From Wolfiporia cocos (Eukaryota; Basidiomycota; Agaricomycetes; Polyporales; Phaeolaceae), in contig JACCLO010000011.1 in the NCBI GenBank assembly GCA_029448655.1, forward strand, positions 2,604,001 through 2,668,000: DNA of 64,000 nt. The letters run 5' to 3'. Position numbers and translations under genes: made by a program. The notes under the pieces were generated by a model. The model saw nothing but the letters and a program-made list of their open reading frames with translations, did not search any database and had not been told where the DNA came from. This document shows, one piece after another, positions 28,029 to 43,900 of the stretch (its first letter is position 1; each line of letters starts with the position of its first letter).

Positions 28029-28531
28029 CCGAGATTCTAGTCCAGTGGGGGCGGAGGCTCACGGTAAAGAAAGTAAGGATAGGTCGGCTTTGCAATTGCA
28101 GTCGCCACAATCAACGCTGAGTACACAGGAAAATTGAACTGCCTTGCATCTGATTGACACGCGTGCGCAACGCTTGCGCGGTTGCGAGGCGGAAGCGAGC
28201 GTTTGTACATGAATTATGTTGACTGTATCTATCGATCCGGGATTAGACTGCAAGCGTTTGCTCCACTCAAGATAAGTGGTGGAACGATGTAGAGCGGCAA
28301 ATGCCTAGTGTACGTATGAGTTGCTAACGGCACTGCTTCTCTGGGTTGCCGTATGAGTCTATGACGCATGAACCAGGCCTCAGGCTACCATTCCGTGCCG
28401 GAGAATTTTGTGAGAGATCGAGAACTTCGACCGAATATCGCTATGATCATGACATACATCCAGGAAGTCTAAGCATACAGGTACATTGTGATAAAATCAC
28501 AGTATAGTTTTAACGGTTGCACCAGGTGGCG
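28029..28531. other. Intergenic, 0.5 kb
   Basis: Upstream of the transporter and downstream of DAHP synthase. No gene or repeat was seen. Confidence 0.45.
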
Positions 28532-30057
28532 TCATGCGTGCACACCGTTCGTGCCGTTGACCTTCCCGGCCTCTCCGTTGGCCTTGACCCCGTTCACGCC
28601 ATTGGCCTTGACATGAGAGGGAAGGCCCATCGCTTTCTGCCGCACAAGTACCCTCCTACCTCGAACGGCTTCACGGAGGCGATCCAAAACCGGCACAGTC
28701 TGCTCCCATGAAATGCATGCATCTGCGCGCAAATTGTCAAACACATCTCAAACATATCCCAAAGACGTAGGAGATGAAGACAACGTACCTGTGACAGATT
28801 GGCCGTACTGCAGACCGCTTGGGCCCGAGACGGGAATATCTTGGCGGCCTTCGACAAGATTGGACTCAATCATCACACCCATAATCATCAGGGACGTATC
28901 GCCCGATTCCAGCTGATGTGCCTGCAACCTGAAGTGAGAACGTGTAAGGCGGCATTACGTCAAAGCACTAACAATGTCCTCCGCAACCTCGATCTGCTTG
29001 CGGTGCTGCTTCGAGCTATTCCCATGACTGCAGTCGATCTAGGGTATGCCCAATGAGAATGGGATTTCGTGTGAGATGCGATAAACACACTCACCATAAT
29101 ACGCTGCGGGAAGCCAGCCTTGGCCAACTTCTCACCACAATCACGGACGAACTCGGCAGCGTAGTTCGGCCCATTTGATCCTCCTCGCAGGATGACATGG
29201 ACATCGGGGTTTCCCTACAACGGGTCAGCCAATGGCGGAAGCGCAATCGCATCCGATGCTAACCTCTGTCTCAACGATGCTACTGAGACCACCCTTCCCC
29301 ACGCTCAGGAACACATGCGGTCTGCTCGCGGCCCGGCACGCATCGATGGCAATCCCGACACTGCCGTCGGTAGAGTTTTTAAAACCTGTCGGCATCGATA
29401 GCCCGGAGGTGAGTTCGCGGTGGACTTGTGACTCCGTCGTCCGTGCACCGATGGCTCCCCACGAGACGAGATCGGCTGTGTACTGTGGGCTGATCGTGTC
29501 GAGGAATTCACATCCTGCAGGCAGACCCATCTTAGCAATCTCGAGCAGCAGTGTGCGGGCGGTGCGAAGACCCCTGTTGATTTGGAAGGTCCCGTTCATG
29601 TCGGGATCGTTAATGAGACCCTTCCAGCCAACAGTTGTCCGAGGTTTCTCGAAGTAAACTCGCATAATGATGTGGAGGTCATCCTGCGCCTCGGCAGCAT
29701 AAGCGCGGAGCTTCCGGGCGTATTCGAGGGCCGAATCGACATTGTGCACTGAGCACGGACTAAGAAACAGTAAGCCCAGTGTGTTAACGACTACGCAATG
29801 CCACTTACCCGACGACTACAACCAGCCGGTCGTCGTTGGCGCGCAAGATGTCCTCGGTGGCTTTTCGACCTTCAAGCACAGTCTGAGCAGCAATGAGGGT
29901 CCTGACGTGGTCTAATGAGCTAGTAAATAGCGACCGCGTGGTTGAGCACGCACAGAGGAAGATCCTCTTGGAGAATTTGAGGAGGAATGAGAGGACGCGT
30001 CGCCTTGACGCGACGGTCATCCAGCTTGTGGAGAGCCTCTCGAATGGTGATACCCAT
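28532..30057 (-). CDS. ARO4: 3-deoxy-7-phosphoheptulonate (DAHP) synthase
   Basis: First enzyme of the shikimate pathway: condenses phosphoenolpyruvate and erythrose-4-phosphate to DAHP. Minus-strand exons: 29954-30057, 29809-29901, 29264-29759, 29095-29214, 28973-29038, 28789-28921 and 28532-28722, giving 400 residues. Class I AroAI motifs are present: GPCSVHN, RVYFEKPRTTVGWKGLINDP, GFKNSTDGS, HVILRGG and IDCSHGNSSKQH. The start at MGITIREALHKLDDR follows a TATA-like TATAAAA about 75 bp upstream; homologues often have a few more N-terminal residues, and an in-frame stop 5' of this ATG means any extension would need another exon. The last 25 residues are a low-complexity Asn/Gly/Val repeat. 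Whether it is the Tyr- or Phe-sensitive isozyme cannot be told, so ARO4 is tentative. Confidence 0.92.
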
Positions 30058-30420
30058 GTCGCCGGACACTGGAATGGGGGAGTGAATACGCGATGGTCGA
30101 AGGGGGGAAGGTGTTAATGAGGGTAGGGGAGGTCATGGTCTCGTTTTATACCCACTGTTGAGCCGATTTTTGCAAATCACCGTGAGAAGGAAATCTGTCC
30201 CAGAGATGGCGAGGCAATGTGTGCCAGAGGTCGTCAGCCAGCAGACAAGGATGGCGGAAGGCGAGTCAAACCCTGGAAATATTTCGCAGGTCCCAGTGAC
30301 TCGGAGGCGCCCATGTAATGATCCTTACTTTGTCACGTGATGTGCCCAGATGCCATTGCACCTCCGAGTTGGTCACTCATTCTTCTCTCGTCAAGCTTGC
30401 GCCCAATCACTCTGTAACTC
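30058..30420. promoter_or_regulatory. Divergent promoter region of DAHP synthase and TIM9
   Basis: The two genes point away from each other over 363 bp. A TATAAAA lies on the minus strand near 30131-30137, upstream of DAHP synthase. No other motif is claimed. Confidence 0.45.
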
Positions 30421-30872
30421 ATGGATCTCTCTGCAATGAATGCGGCCGAGCAGGCTCACATCTCGAAGGTCATTGAAAAGAAGCAGGTAGAGCAGAGAGT
30501 CATGCTGGCAGACTTGCGGATCGGTAACCGATGCGCAACAGATGCAAGACTTTTTGCGCATGTACTCTAACTTGGTAGAGCGATGCTTCAATTCGTGTTG
30601 TAACGATTTCACGAGCAAGGCACTATCATCAAAAGAGGTCGGCCCCAGCTCCCTAACTCACATTCTCCGGGGGTTTTGAGTTGACACCGGTCGTGTTTCG
30701 TGTCCTGCAGGAGCAGTGTGTGATGAACTGCACTGACAAATTCCTCAAACACTCAGAACGTGTAGGGGCGCGCTTTGCTGAACACAATGCTGGTGCGCAC
30801 TATCTGCTATTCTTCCGAAACATGCCTGTGATGAGACGGTGAATAGATGCCATGAATACGGCAAAGAAGTAA
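30421..30872 (+). CDS. TIM9: Mitochondrial intermembrane-space chaperone Tim9
   Basis: Small Tim chaperone that with Tim10 escorts hydrophobic carriers across the intermembrane space. Exons 30421-30486, 30542-30637, 30711-30792 and 30847-30872 give 89 residues, the usual Tim9 size. The twin CX3C signature is complete: CFNSC in exon 2 and CVMNC in exon 3, with [15 protein letters not shown] before the first and [17 protein letters not shown] after the second. The final exon adds only eight residues. No presequence, as expected for a MIA-pathway substrate. Confidence 0.94.
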
Positions 30873-31207
30873 TGAATCATGCCGACACCAGACTGCCGAC
30901 CAGACCGCATCTTGCATTGCCTACATTATACATCCCGTGTAATACCACTTGTACACATCGCCGCTCGCTATCATTCGCGCATGCAACTCATGGGTGGGCG
31001 CAGCCTCAGCAGCGAGTGAGCCACAGAATGTCTGCATGCCGCACAGGCCGAAGATGATGCGAATGCGAGCGGTCACATATCCGGTGATATAGTACACGAT
31101 TTCAGACATGGCATTCGCAATCCGAACATAATGGTACACCATGAACCTCATATCATTCTCGCCAGCATTCCTAGCCGCAGGTGCCTCCGGAACGTGTCAG
31201 ACTTCTG
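30873..31207. other. Convergent intergenic region
   Basis: Between the TIM9 and peroxiredoxin 3' ends. No gene was seen. Confidence 0.45.
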
Positions 31208-32149
31208 TCAAGCCTCTGCTGGCTCACCTGCACTCGCGGAAGCGGCAGAAGGTATCTCTGCCTCCTCTGCAGGCTTCGCGGTCTTTCTGTTTTCAGCCTC
31301 CACCTTATCTAGCCATTTCGTCACGAATTTCGCATGCGCACCGTAGTTGATGGTGGTGTCCAAAACGTCCCTGAAGCACATTTCCATCGGAAGGGCGTCA
31401 GTCGTCCCCCAGTGTTCGCACACCAACTGCCAAGTACTGACCGTATAACACCCTTGGAGTCGATGAAAAAGGTTACGCGTGCGTCCGTGAGACCCATAAG
31501 GGATTTCCCAACGTGGTACGCCTTACGTGCCTCACCGTTCGCATCGCTTAAAATGGGGTACTGTCCACGCAGTAGGTGAGGATTATCTGATAAGGCGTGA
31601 ACGGTGGAGGGCAGTGCTCACCGTCAGCTTCTCCTTCTCGACAAATGCCTTCTGCTTCTCCACAGAATCCTTGCTGATCCCTACAATTTCCACCTTCGTG
31701 CACTTGTAGAGCTCCTTCTCTATGTGGGAGCGCATGCCACGCAAAGATCAGAAAGCGCTGTGGAAGAGAGTGCCCGATTGGAGGACGCACCAGCAAGGGC
31801 ATCGCGGAATTGGCACGCCTCCTTCGTGCAGCCATAAGTGCCTGGTCACGGTCGGCTTGTCAATCTTCGTGGCGAGACAGTGCATTATGTCCACTAGCGT
31901 ACCAGACTCAGGGTAAAAGAACAGCGCAGTCGGGACTTCCTTGGCTCCCGGGGATAAGCTGTACGTCTCACCGTTTGCATCCGGAAGCGAAAGGGACGGA
32001 GCTGGCTTCCCGACTAATGGATGAGGCATGGTGGTTGGTGCAGGAGCTATGGGAGCGGGGGCAGCAGACGAGGACAGGAGAACGCGAGGGTTTCCGTAGC
32101 TGGAGAGAACTACAGACCACGAAGGCTTCCTCCGATTATATAGTGCCAT
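31208..32149 (-). CDS. PrxQ/BCP-type thiol peroxidase
   Basis: Atypical 2-Cys peroxiredoxin that reduces peroxides using thioredoxin. Minus-strand exons: 31903-32149, 31791-31841, 31622-31719, 31442-31560 and 31208-31370, giving 225 residues. The active site reads YGCTKEACQFRD, with peroxidatic and resolving cysteines five residues apart (about residues 87 and 92), the PrxQ arrangement. ALFFYPESGT, VEIVGISKDSVEKQKAF, YPILSDANGEARKAY and VTFFIDSKGVIR follow in family order. The start at MALYNRRK adds about 45 residues rich in Ser, Pro and Arg before MPHPLVGKPAP; that could be organelle targeting, or the real start may be the inner Met. The tail is Ala/Glu-rich, as in some nuclear Dot5-like proteins. 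Confidence 0.9.
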
Positions 32150-32630
32150 GATTGTCAGCACGGTACGAGGTCTAGATGCTAGTCACCTGAACGTCAGGCG
32201 GTCGACGAGCACAGCACAACGCAGCAATCCCAAGCAACGCAGGCAGACAGGGATCAGCACCTCGAGTGATAGTGGCCATGGAAAGCACTGATATCGCCAT
32301 GACAGAAGACGTTATGCAGTTCAACAGACTCCTATCTCAGTGGCCATGGCTTTGCACAGTGACTCTTATTGCATGAAGCGTAGCATTTCACTTTTGTGGT
32401 GAGTAAGCAGAACATGAGTCGACAAGCGAGAACATCGGACTCTCGACAGGAAGTGCGGGTTGACTTTATGTAGAGAGTCGAAGTCGAAGGAGACAGCTCA
32501 GATCCGTAAGCGCTCCGAGCGCCTTGCACTTGCACTTGTCCTCAGGCCTCATCTCGAGAACACTTCACCTTCCTCGTCGCCTTTGTTGCAGCATTTCAGC
32601 TAGCAGAGTACACCGCTCAGGCCTTTCACA
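32150..32630. promoter_or_regulatory. Divergent intergenic region, peroxiredoxin and PRP2
   Basis: The 480 bp between two divergent start codons should hold both promoters. No motif was assigned. Confidence 0.4.
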
Positions 32631-36425
<3,795 letters not shown>

Positions 36426-37239
36426 GTCCTGAACAGGTCCTGATCACAGAGTTGCTATACGGTACGCGTCATTGCTGCATGCTAGTCTGATGCTCCGCTT
36501 TGTACGCATGATTCCATATCAATGTAAATGTAGGACCAGCGCGCAGTGACAGATCCGCCCTGCGATCGCTGAAATAGCGGACACTAGTCGCTGCTCGGAA
36601 GACCGTATGTCGTATCACCGGGAGCAATACTCGCAACATGAACCCCTCCGTGGTGTGCTACGGCGTTTGAGTTCAGCTTGCGCGACCCTCGCTCGTCAAA
36701 TGCGCAATTTGCAGGCTGCTTAGCGCCCGAGAAGCTGATGAATGCTACCGCACAAACTGCGCTCTCAGGGTCCTCGAACACAAAGGTCGCCAGTGTCGTC
36801 GAGCCGGTCCAATGGGGGCCTGCGATCGTGCCACAGGGTTACATCGGTTTGTATGGAAGTCTCGGAATTATGTTCATCATGGCATGGTGAAGATGCAGTT
36901 TTTGGTATAAGAAAGCGCAGTTCAATAGTCTCGCTGAGCCTTCAGCATACCTTCACACAATTCATCTCTCGTGCATGATGTCAGGGACTGCTGCTATCCA
37001 ACTCCTTAATCTCCGGGAGAAAGGCCTCGCCACCTCAGCGAGTATAAGTTCTGGTCACAAGTTGACAGCGTGCGCACCTTCGTGTGCTTTCTTATAATAA
37101 ATCAGTTTAGTCGTACTGAATGTTAGTGTGAATGGATACTGAGGCCGTGTTAATCACAGGATCATGTTCATGAAATTACTCCTGAAAGCTCTACGACATC
37201 CGACAAAAATGATGTCCACTCACGGGATGCTTGGGCTGC
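36426..37239. other. Gene-poor region before the MITE
   Basis: Mostly without coding signal. A minus-strand open frame at 36584-36842 is listed separately as a weak candidate. Confidence 0.4.
36584..36842 (-). other. Weak coding candidate, possible gene fragment
   Basis: Minus-strand open frame of about 85 codons with coding-like composition (FVFEDPESAVCAVAFISFSG...), ending in a stop. Its 5' side runs into a stop with no ATG or clear acceptor, so it is either a last exon of an unrecognised small gene or a relic. No family recognised. Confidence 0.25.
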
Positions 37240-37875
37240 ATGCGATGTAGGGCGCGGTGAAATAGAGAGTGGAGTGCTAAATAGCAGCTGCTATTTAGCA
37301 GGTGGAATTTACATGTAAATTACGGTTAAATAGAGATGGGCCAAAAATCGGGTGTTAAATTGGGTTAAATAGACAGGGCGGATCGCCACCCCCGACCGCT
37401 GCATCATACAGGCTGTATGTTGGGTTATGTCGGAAAATGGGATGCGCCCCCACAAAGTCATGTATCATTTCGAGCACTTCATTTGAGGATGCCTCTTATC
37501 GACGACGTGCTATTACCAGATTTAGACTTACTTAACTCCATCAATACTTCAAGTATAGGGTACACAAAGAGGTGTTTATTTACAGCCATTTCAGATGATA
37601 ATGACATGGCACATTTTCTGGACCATGTTTACAAAAAGTAAATTCCCCGTTTTGGTCGACATTTTTGGTGCGGGCAGTGCGGTTTGGCAGGCAGCGACAG
37701 CGGCCTGTTGGTAGAGCAGTCCAGAAAAGGCGCCCATTGGAACCAATCAGGACGCCCGGACCCCCTTGCTAATTAGCTGTTAATTACATGCGTTAAATAG
37801 GCCCTCGGAGAGGGCCATTGCTATTTAGCTGTTAAATAGACAGCGATGTCTATTTCACCGCGCCCTAATGCGATG
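37240..37875. mobile_element. hAT-like MITE (620 bp) with 8-bp target-site duplication
   Basis: The element spans 37248-37867. Its ends are a perfect 19-bp terminal inverted repeat, TAGGGCGCGGTGAAATAGA, and both flanks carry the same 8 bp, ATGCGATG (37240-37247 and 37868-37875). An 8-bp duplication plus a TAGGG-type end fits the hAT superfamily. Subterminal sequence on both sides is full of CTATTT/AAATAG motifs, often as GCTAAATAGC-like palindromes, as expected for transposase binding. The only open frame inside (37417-37641, 74 codons) has no transposase motif, so the element is non-autonomous. The perfect TIR and TSD suggest a recent insertion. Confidence 0.88.
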
Positions 37876-38274
37876 AGAAGATCTACAGCATCGAGAAAGA
37901 GATGATTGAAAGTTGGCACAGAGAGATTGATGCAATGCTCATATTTGTAAGTCGCAAGACACATGTCTCGCATACGGATCTTTGATTCAGGACCGTGCTA
38001 TTGGAAACCACTGTGTTCTCCGCGCAGGCAGGTCTTTTCTCTGCGGTGCTCAAGCTGCCTTTGCGGTTCCCTATTATTCCGCGTCGCTCCAACCTTAAAT
38101 ACAACTCCAGGCTGGTGTTGCGTCCCCTTCTGCAGCGCGGTCGGATAGCCGCCTGACCGATAATCAGCCGTTCTCGTCTACTAACTCCGTCAACCCGGCG
38201 ACAGCTGTGGCCCCCATATCATCCTCATCCATTCATTTCAACGCACTATGATTTTCCGCCCTCGTTCTCAGTCT
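37876..38274. other. Gene-poor region after the MITE
   Basis: No supported gene. It leads into the DUF6535 relic. Confidence 0.4.
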
Positions 38275-39880
38275 TTCGGCAGCTTCGATAGCGATTTCCA
38301 CAAAGGAATGGGTCATTGGTCACACCACGCGAGGAACAAATGACCATCGTCACAACGCGTGCGTGGATGGTACTATAGACGCATGTCCTTTAGGACATGG
38401 AAGGTGCCGGCAATCATTCGCAATGTGCCCATATTGCTTCAACTCTCTCTTGCGCTATTCTTCCTGGCTCTTGTCATCATTCTATGGGAGTTGAATATTG
38501 AATCGTGAGGTAGCAATTGTTGTCTCGACACCTGTCAGTGTGTACCAATATTGATTGTCCGTACCATACTCCTCAAGCGCTTCTATTTATAATCCTTACA
38601 CGTCTCGTCGCGGTATCTCTCAGATGGGTTCTGCGTCGGATGTACGTCTATATCCTCCCATCTCAGCGCGTTTTTCTCACATACAGCAGACAGTCTATGT
38701 TCGCGCACATCTCAGGCCGGAGGCTCCCGCGTTGGCATTCACCGGATAGCGGCCTAGTAGCAATCCCGTTTTCGTGAGAAGCTCACGAACGGCTCAAGAT
38801 GCGCAAGCCAAGTTACAGCTTGCGCGACCCTCAAACTTTGGCATACGCTGTTGCCTTTATCACGGATGATACCCTTCTCGGATCTATCCTCCAACCATAC
38901 ATCAGGGACTGTTCGTTGCAGTATGCCATGACAGCTTTGAGAGAGCTAGTATGGCAAAGATACAGATACACGTTCGCTGGGACCGCGATCGGCAGATAGG
39001 TACCCTTGAACTAGAAGACGCGAGCAGTTTTGCACGCGCGAAAATACAAGACGTCCTCCTCGACATCTTCGACAAGATGCTGGCAACGTCTGGAACAAAC
39101 GACAACATCGAGACGGCCGAATTGTCCCAAGCATTTATCTTCATAATATATGCAATGGTTCGCCTCCAGAAGGATCCGAGTCTAATTGTCAGTATCTGCA
39201 GGATGCTCAGCCACAAGCCTCTATGCCTTAACACATCCTCAACACGCTTTTTGCTGCCGATCATCCGATATGCGAGAGCCCATGAGCACAGATTCTCTCG
39301 TCACCGCACGTCATAACGTTTCAATTATTAGTGCACTTTAGAACTTGAAATGGTGATTGACTGCATTCCACTAGCTCACGACGAAAAGGATCCTGCTTCA
39401 TTCCTGCGTGTCATCCTCACAGTGGCTCAGAGCATGCCAATGCTGGCACTGAACGTTGAACGTTGAACGATCAGTCTGATTCGTTACGTGCCAAACTGAA
39501 GAACATTTTGGGTAAGACGTTCCAGGACATTCCGATCGGAGAAAGGAAGGACTCCCAGTCCCTGTCAAATGATGACAATCCTACCCAACTGCTAGATGGC
39601 CTGCAAGTGGCTCAATTTATAACGCGGGAAAGAGAAGAAGAAGGATCAGAAGATATGCAAAATATGGGACGCCCTTGATCAATATCGCACACGTGGTGAG
39701 GACAACGACCAGAATGTCGTGATCCACCGGGTGCGCCGATATCTGGGGCGGTTCGGTCTTGACGTACCGGATTTGAGGGTATCGAATGACGATGAGGACG
39801 GGGAAGACGACGGTGATGATGAGGATAACTCGTTTCCCGAAGAAGGCCTTGACAAGGCGACTAGAATGGTGTAGACATTA
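38275..39880 (+). pseudogene. Frameshifted DUF6535-type gene relic
   Basis: The stretch around 38350-38505 encodes RGWYYRRMSFRTWKVPAIIR followed by NVPILLQLSLALFFLALVII, the DUF6535 membrane segment of a large basidiomycete family. The frame then breaks: EVAIVVSTPVS follows in another frame, and CPYHTPQA, the usual next motif, lies in that frame or the next. Downstream frames (38799-39316, 39463-39680 and 39690-39875) hold Leu-rich and finally acidic tails that could be the rest of the gene. At least one frameshift near 38505 with no plausible splice makes a pseudogene likely. The family is uncharacterised and often multi-copy. Boundaries are approximate. Confidence 0.55.
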
Positions 39881-40314
39881 CAGCGTATTAATAGAGTCAA
39901 CCGGCACATGTTGTACATATTGCGGATCCGTTTCTATGAAATTGCATAGGGTAATATCGTGACAGATTGCTAGCTTACATAACAAAGAGACTGGTTATTG
40001 CTCTGTTCGATCCTATCCTAGTACAGGCAACACTTACTGCAGACCGCTGTTTAGTAGCAAGCCGTGACAGCTTTAATACTGTCCCCACCGCACTGTAGAG
40101 TGCATACCAGCCTGTACATCCCGCATACGAAGGGTGGAGCGAGCTTGCATACGCGTCGCGACGCGTCTTCACGCGTACGCGCCCATGTAATTGACATATC
40201 ACGTGATGGTGTCATGCCTCGTGTAAGTTGAAGTTGGTGACGAGCGGCCATCTGCATCTAGCCGGCTCGCGTAGATTAAAGGTCTGTCCTTGCTTTGAGC
40301 TCGCTGCCTCCGCC
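39881..40314. other. Intergenic, upstream of MPS1
   Basis: No gene seen. A dense run of ACGCGT/GACGCG motifs lies at about 40150-40180, similar to MluI cell-cycle boxes; relevance to MPS1 is inference. Confidence 0.4.
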
Positions 40315-43300
40315 ATGCTCGTGTCAATGCCCCCTCCACTAGCCCACCACCCCTCGCCCCCGCTCACTCCGCCGCAGACGACCACTCTGTCCGACGAAAT
40401 GCATCCGCCCTCGCCTAGCCTCTCGGACGATTCAGACATTGCCGAATTTTCACTGGCGTACGAGCTCAACTCAAAGGGAGAGTATGTTCGCGTCTCAAAG
40501 AGCTCGAAGAAGTCATCGCCCCCGCCCACGCCGGACCAGTCGCCCAAGCTTCGACCTCCGACACCGCTCAAGGCGCCTTCACCAGATGCGCAGCTGCGGC
40601 GATCAGCACTCGCTCGCACCGAGAGTATGCCTGTAGGCTCATATGAGCCAGGATCCGCCGTGTCCGCCCGCTCGTTTCAACGCGCATCATCCTACAGCCA
40701 AACGCAAACACCGGCGTCCACTTCCACTCGCAGTGTTCCACCACCGTCGACGGGAGGCACTGCCCGTAAGACAGGCGGTGCGAGGAGGGTCAGGAGGGAC
40801 CAGTATCAGGAGGATGTGGAGGCCCCGCGACGCTCTCAAAGCCAGGTGGTCGAAGAAAATGCTCGCTCTTCGTTGTTGTCCTACACCCCTGCTAGCCGGC
40901 CAGTGGTGCCCATTCGCTCAACGCGTCTGCCTGGCTTGAGAGTCGGGGTGGAGAGCATCGCTGAGGAACAGGAGGAACCACAGCTTCGTGTGTCAGCTGT
41001 GAGGCCACGACGGTCTGCAAGCTTTAGTGATGCACCTGCGGCTGTTCAAGGACACGATACTTCCCTAGAACAGGGCTCATCTGCTGGTGCGCCTTACTAC
41101 TACCCGCCACAACACCCACGGCCAGGCACGAGTTTGGGAGTGTCTGGCCATGGTGCGCGTCGGGTCACATTTGAAGAGAAGATGCGGCAGGAACGTGAGA
41201 TCGCGCTTGAAGAGGGTATGTGCTCGTACATTTGGGCCATCATTGATACTGATTGACTTCCAGGTTATGCGTTGCGCGAAGCTGAAGAAGCAGCTGAGGC
41301 GGAACGTGCGTCGTGCAATATATATAACAATAGTGACTAGACTGAATCAATCATAGGTAGAGCAGCCCTACTGTCCCGCCACTCCCCCTCCCCTCCGCAC
41401 ATCCCCGCCTCCACCTCTCGCTTATCCAACGACCGACACCGCCGCGACTCAGACACGCTGCGCAACCACATCCCACCCTCGTCGTACTCTCCCACCGTGC
41501 TTGATCCTCAACCAGGGCGCTGGTCGCCGCAGCCCTCTCGCCGCTCGCCCCCAGAGACCCAACACAACTACGCGCCTTCTGTATCGTCCCTGCAAGGACT
41601 ACATAGGCACCACTCTACCGCTCCCGAGCTGCCTACTACGAGCGATGCGAGCAATGCGGGCGATACACCGCCGAAGACATGGGCGGCGGGCGATGGACTG
41701 GAGCAGGAATTAGAGGAGCCATACGGTATACCACCTCCATATGTGCCTGAGCCTGCGCCTGCGCCCACAAGGCAGGCGCCCGCGCCACCGCAGGTGTCTG
41801 TACCCGCGGCAGACCCTCGGAGACAGAACGTAAATATAGTCGTAAGTGTCCTTTCGTACATCTCTTCGCCGTGATTTCCGCACTCCCATGTGCCTTTGCG
41901 TTCGTACTTATGGCAATGTCATGTAGGTGAACAAGAAGGCATACGCGCGGCTGGACATGATCGGCAAGGGCGGATCGTCTCGCGTGTACCGCGTTATGAA
42001 CGGTGCAAACGAGATCTACGCAATCAAGCGCGTGTCACTGGACAAGTCGGATAAGGAGACAATGGAGGGGTACATCAACGAGATGCAATTCCTCAAGCGC
42101 CTCGAAGGTAATACCCGCATCATCAGGTTAATTGACAGCGAGATCAAGCCCGCGAACAATGCGGGGAAGGGCACGCTCTTCCTCGTGATGGAGTGTGGGG
42201 AAATTGGTGAGTAGCGGCGATGTCCTCAGTGACGGCGGGCTAGTGGGCTGGAGGGCTGTTGCACGACGGCTGACTGGGGTAATAAACGTAGACCTGGCAC
42301 GACTACTGGTCGAGCAGCAGAAGAAGCCGATGGATATCGTGTGGATTGCTTACTACTGGAAGCAAGTATGTCTTTAGCTCATTTCCGACCGTCGCGCATT
42401 CATGTGTGTGTGCAGATGCTAGAAGCCGTGCATGTCATCCACGAGGAGAAGATCATTCACTCCGATCTCAAGCCTGCCAACTTTGTGCTCGTTAAGGGGC
42501 AGCTGAAGCTTATTGACTTTGGGATTGCAAGAGCTATTGCGAATGATACAACAAACATTCAGCGTGACCATCAGGTGCGCGCGTCCAGGCACTGCGATTC
42601 TGATAAATTGTACTCATGATATTTTTCCTCATACAGATCGGCACCGTGAATTACATGTCTCCCGAAGCGATTGAGGTGCAAGACGGGAACACCAGGATCA
42701 AAGTTGGGCGCGCGTCCGACGTCTGGTCCCTCGGCTGCATCCTATACCAGATGGTATACGGCAGGCCACCGTTCCACCACATCACGAAGGTGTTTAACAA
42801 GATGAGAGCGATTCCAGATCCTACGCACATCATCGACTTCCCAGAGCACTCCGTCACTGAGGTCACCGTGCTGCGCCCGCCGAAGGACAAGGACGACCCA
42901 CCTGTCGAGGAGATCGAACAGGTACACACGCGTGTGCCGTCAAGCGTGATTCGGGTGCTGCAGAGCTGCTTGTCGCGGAACCATAAGGAACGCATGACGA
43001 TTCCGCAGCTGCTCCAGGAAGAGTGGCTAGCGATGGTGGCGCGTGAGTATCAACCTCATTGATCCACTGTCGAGACAAGACGCTGATAATGTGGCTTGTA
43101 CACAGCGGAGCCTGAGATTAGAGAGATTCCGAGGCAGCTGCAACCCGATGAGGCGATCATCAATATGTTCCATATGAAGCAGCTGCTAGAACATACTCTG
43201 AAGCTCGGGCGGAAGAAACCAAAATGGAGCGAGCAGGAGCTGCGCGATCATGCTATGGTGTGTACCCTACACTTGCTGCCACACGAATTCTGAGGCGGTT

Positions 43301-43350
43301 GTCCACAGTTTTTGATTGAGCAGCTGCGAGGAGTTACCTCGCCTCCGTGA
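40315..43350 (+). CDS. MPS1: Dual-specificity kinase MPS1/TTK
   Basis: Spindle-assembly-checkpoint and spindle-pole kinase. Exons 40315-41215, 41264-41305, 41357-41841, 41927-42206, 42292-42365, 42416-42574, 42637-43042, 43106-43257 and 43309-43350 give 846 residues. The first 475 residues are Ser/Pro-rich and disordered. The kinase domain begins at [18 protein letters not shown], has IYAIKRV, the MPS1-specific catalytic loop HSDLKPANF (HSD instead of HRD), LIDFGIA, an activation segment ending MSPEAI, and [17 protein letters not shown] short extension after the kinase holds [11 protein letters not shown]. The last 13 codons depend on a final 51-nt intron. Confidence 0.93.
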
Positions 43351-43900
43351 CTAGGTTACCGGGGCGTGTTGCATTTCACGCCAAGGAGGCGTGTGCTTCG
43401 CCCGCGGTCATCGGTCTCGCCTTGGGTACAGCAGGGTTGGACTAGGTGGCTTGTGCGGCTGCACGCCAACAGGCCCTGATAACGCGCGCACAGAGGATGT
43501 GCCCGTGCGACCGGAGCCTGTGCGTACTTTGTCCCTCAGCTCTGCGACATCATTTATTCCATACTCTGTATACCTTTTTTATATCTGTGATGATCGTCAT
43601 GCTGTGCTCTGAACGCTACTCTTATTCTTGTTTCTCTATTGGGTCACCGTCATCTGTAATTTGGTATTTCAGTAGAGTCATCGTCTCTCGCGTGCATCTG
43701 TGTATAGTAGCGCAATGGATCGTGCGTTGAAAAGCATTCGTGATCAGGCATAGTATCTGGCCGGAGACGGAGATGTTGCTCGGCTTGTCCGGACACCTGC
43801 CCTGGAGATATCGAGATTGCGGGGCACGATCGATCAGTCCCGCGGGGTTCGGAGTGGCTCCGGATCTTCGTTCACCGACAATTCAGACTTCCCAAACTTG
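43351..43900. other. Intergenic, MPS1 to CitE-like gene
   Basis: No supported gene. The open frame leading into the CitE-like gene extends upstream of 43901, so its start could lie further 5'. Confidence 0.4.

Noticed and set aside
36584..36842. Possible intact small gene.
   Set aside because: No start codon or upstream exon could be found; kept only as a weak candidate.
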